Shown: one piece after another, positions 13,196 to 13,308 of the stretch
How the letters are laid out: the number at the start of each line of letters is the position of its first letter
Position numbering within the stretch: the first letter of the stretch is position 1
From: CAYXUG01 sp964468655
GTDB taxonomy: Bacteria > Fidelibacterota > Marinisomatia > Marinisomatales > CAYXUG01
Length of the DNA: 13,308 nt
Direction: 5' to 3'
Assembly: GCA_964468655.1 (NCBI GenBank)
Contig: CAYXUG010000055.1
Span: 1-13,308 of the forward strand
The notes under the pieces: generated by a model
Seen by the model: only the letters and a program-made list of their open reading frames with translations
What the model was told of the DNA's origin: nothing
The model's database searches: none
Program-made: the position numbers and the translations under genes

Positions 13196-13211
13196 GTCGA
13201 AGAATCCGACG
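13196..13211. repeat. Small hairpin, possible remnant of the palindromic repeat family
   Basis: GTCG (13196-13199) and CGAC (13207-13210) enclose AAGAATC; the flanking C13195 and G13211 extend the stem to 5 bp. GTCGAAGAATC resembles the inner arm of the repeats at 1080 and 12717. It falls between the ABC-ATPase fragment and the Mth938-like gene. Confidence 0.3.
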
Positions 13212-13221
13212 AATTGGAGTT

Positions 13222-13305
13222 TTATTTAAAATAGATTGAGATGCCAGAAAAGACTAGTGTCTTACCATAGACATGGTTTACAGATAGCAGAGTTAAAGAA
13301 GCCAT
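13222..13305 (-). pseudogene. N-terminal fragment resembling an ABC (ABC-F-like) ATPase
   Basis: From ATG at 13303-13305 to TAA at 13222-13224 the minus strand encodes 27 residues starting MASLTLLSVNHVYGKTL and ending FSGISIYFK. The pattern 'LLSV-x-x-V-YG-x-x-x-x-FSGISI' corresponds to the first beta-strands and A-loop tyrosine of ABC ATPases, especially ABC-F proteins. The frame stops exactly before the Walker A region should appear (typically some 10 residues later), and no Walker A is seen further left in any frame. It is therefore a truncated gene start or a chance match. The start codon is close to the window edge, so its promoter context is unseen. Confidence 0.35.
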
Positions 13306-13308
13306 GGA

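Overview
This 13.3-kb window is moderately AT-rich DNA from a Gram-negative bacterium. It most resembles a member of the Fibrobacteres-Chlorobi-Bacteroidetes (FCB) group, for example a Marinimicrobia-like or Ignavibacteria-like lineage. This is inferred from a TonB-dependent receptor with an N-terminal carboxypeptidase-regulatory-like domain, a PorZ-like two-propeller protein ending in a type IX-secretion/FlgD-type C-terminal domain, an OPT oligopeptide transporter, several short exported proteins, and many palindromic dispersed repeats. A selC tRNA (anticodon TCA) implies that the organism makes selenoproteins.

Layout. Positions 1-174 are the last 57 codons of a gene whose C-terminus resembles Eco57I/TaqI-like type IIG restriction-methylases. 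A dispersed hairpin repeat (218-286) follows, then a minus-strand VapB/VapC-type toxin-antitoxin pair (315-945). A gene-poor stretch (946-1287) holds a palindromic repeat and a motif seen again near the second toxin-antitoxin locus. tRNA-Sec is at 1288-1380, and the last 20 nt of its sequence are repeated 68 bp downstream, like an attachment-site scar. Next come an unlisted 39-aa membrane peptide (1492-1611) and an exported protein of unknown function (1621-2109), which converge on a second small exported protein (2132-2536).

The centre is housekeeping. A site-2-protease-family M50 membrane protease (2625-3620) is followed 2 nt later by the PorZ-like propeller protein (3623-5998). On the minus strand an OPT transporter (7275-9173) is followed 1 nt later by adenosine deaminase (6212-7273). 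Divergent from OPT, a TPP riboswitch (about 9339-9415) precedes a TonB-dependent receptor (9422-11767). Its own Shine-Dalgarno sequence lies at the 3' end of the aptamer, so the receptor is probably an outer-membrane importer of thiamine or a thiamine precursor, shut off by TPP at the translation step.

The right end is the most rearranged part. A 41-bp block covering the last codons of the TonB receptor plus 23 nt downstream occurs again 906 bp further on. Between the two copies lies a YefM/YoeB toxin-antitoxin pair (12003-12532). Just before the second copy is an in-frame receptor C-terminal remnant. Related palindromic repeats lie on both sides of the toxin-antitoxin pair. A Mth938/AAMDC-like protein (12790-13170) and a 27-codon fragment resembling the start of an ABC-type ATPase (13222-13305) close the window. 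No transposase, integrase or CRISPR array is visible. The strongest leads are the thiamine-regulated receptor, the repeat-bracketed YefM/YoeB cassette and the duplicated 3' end of selC.
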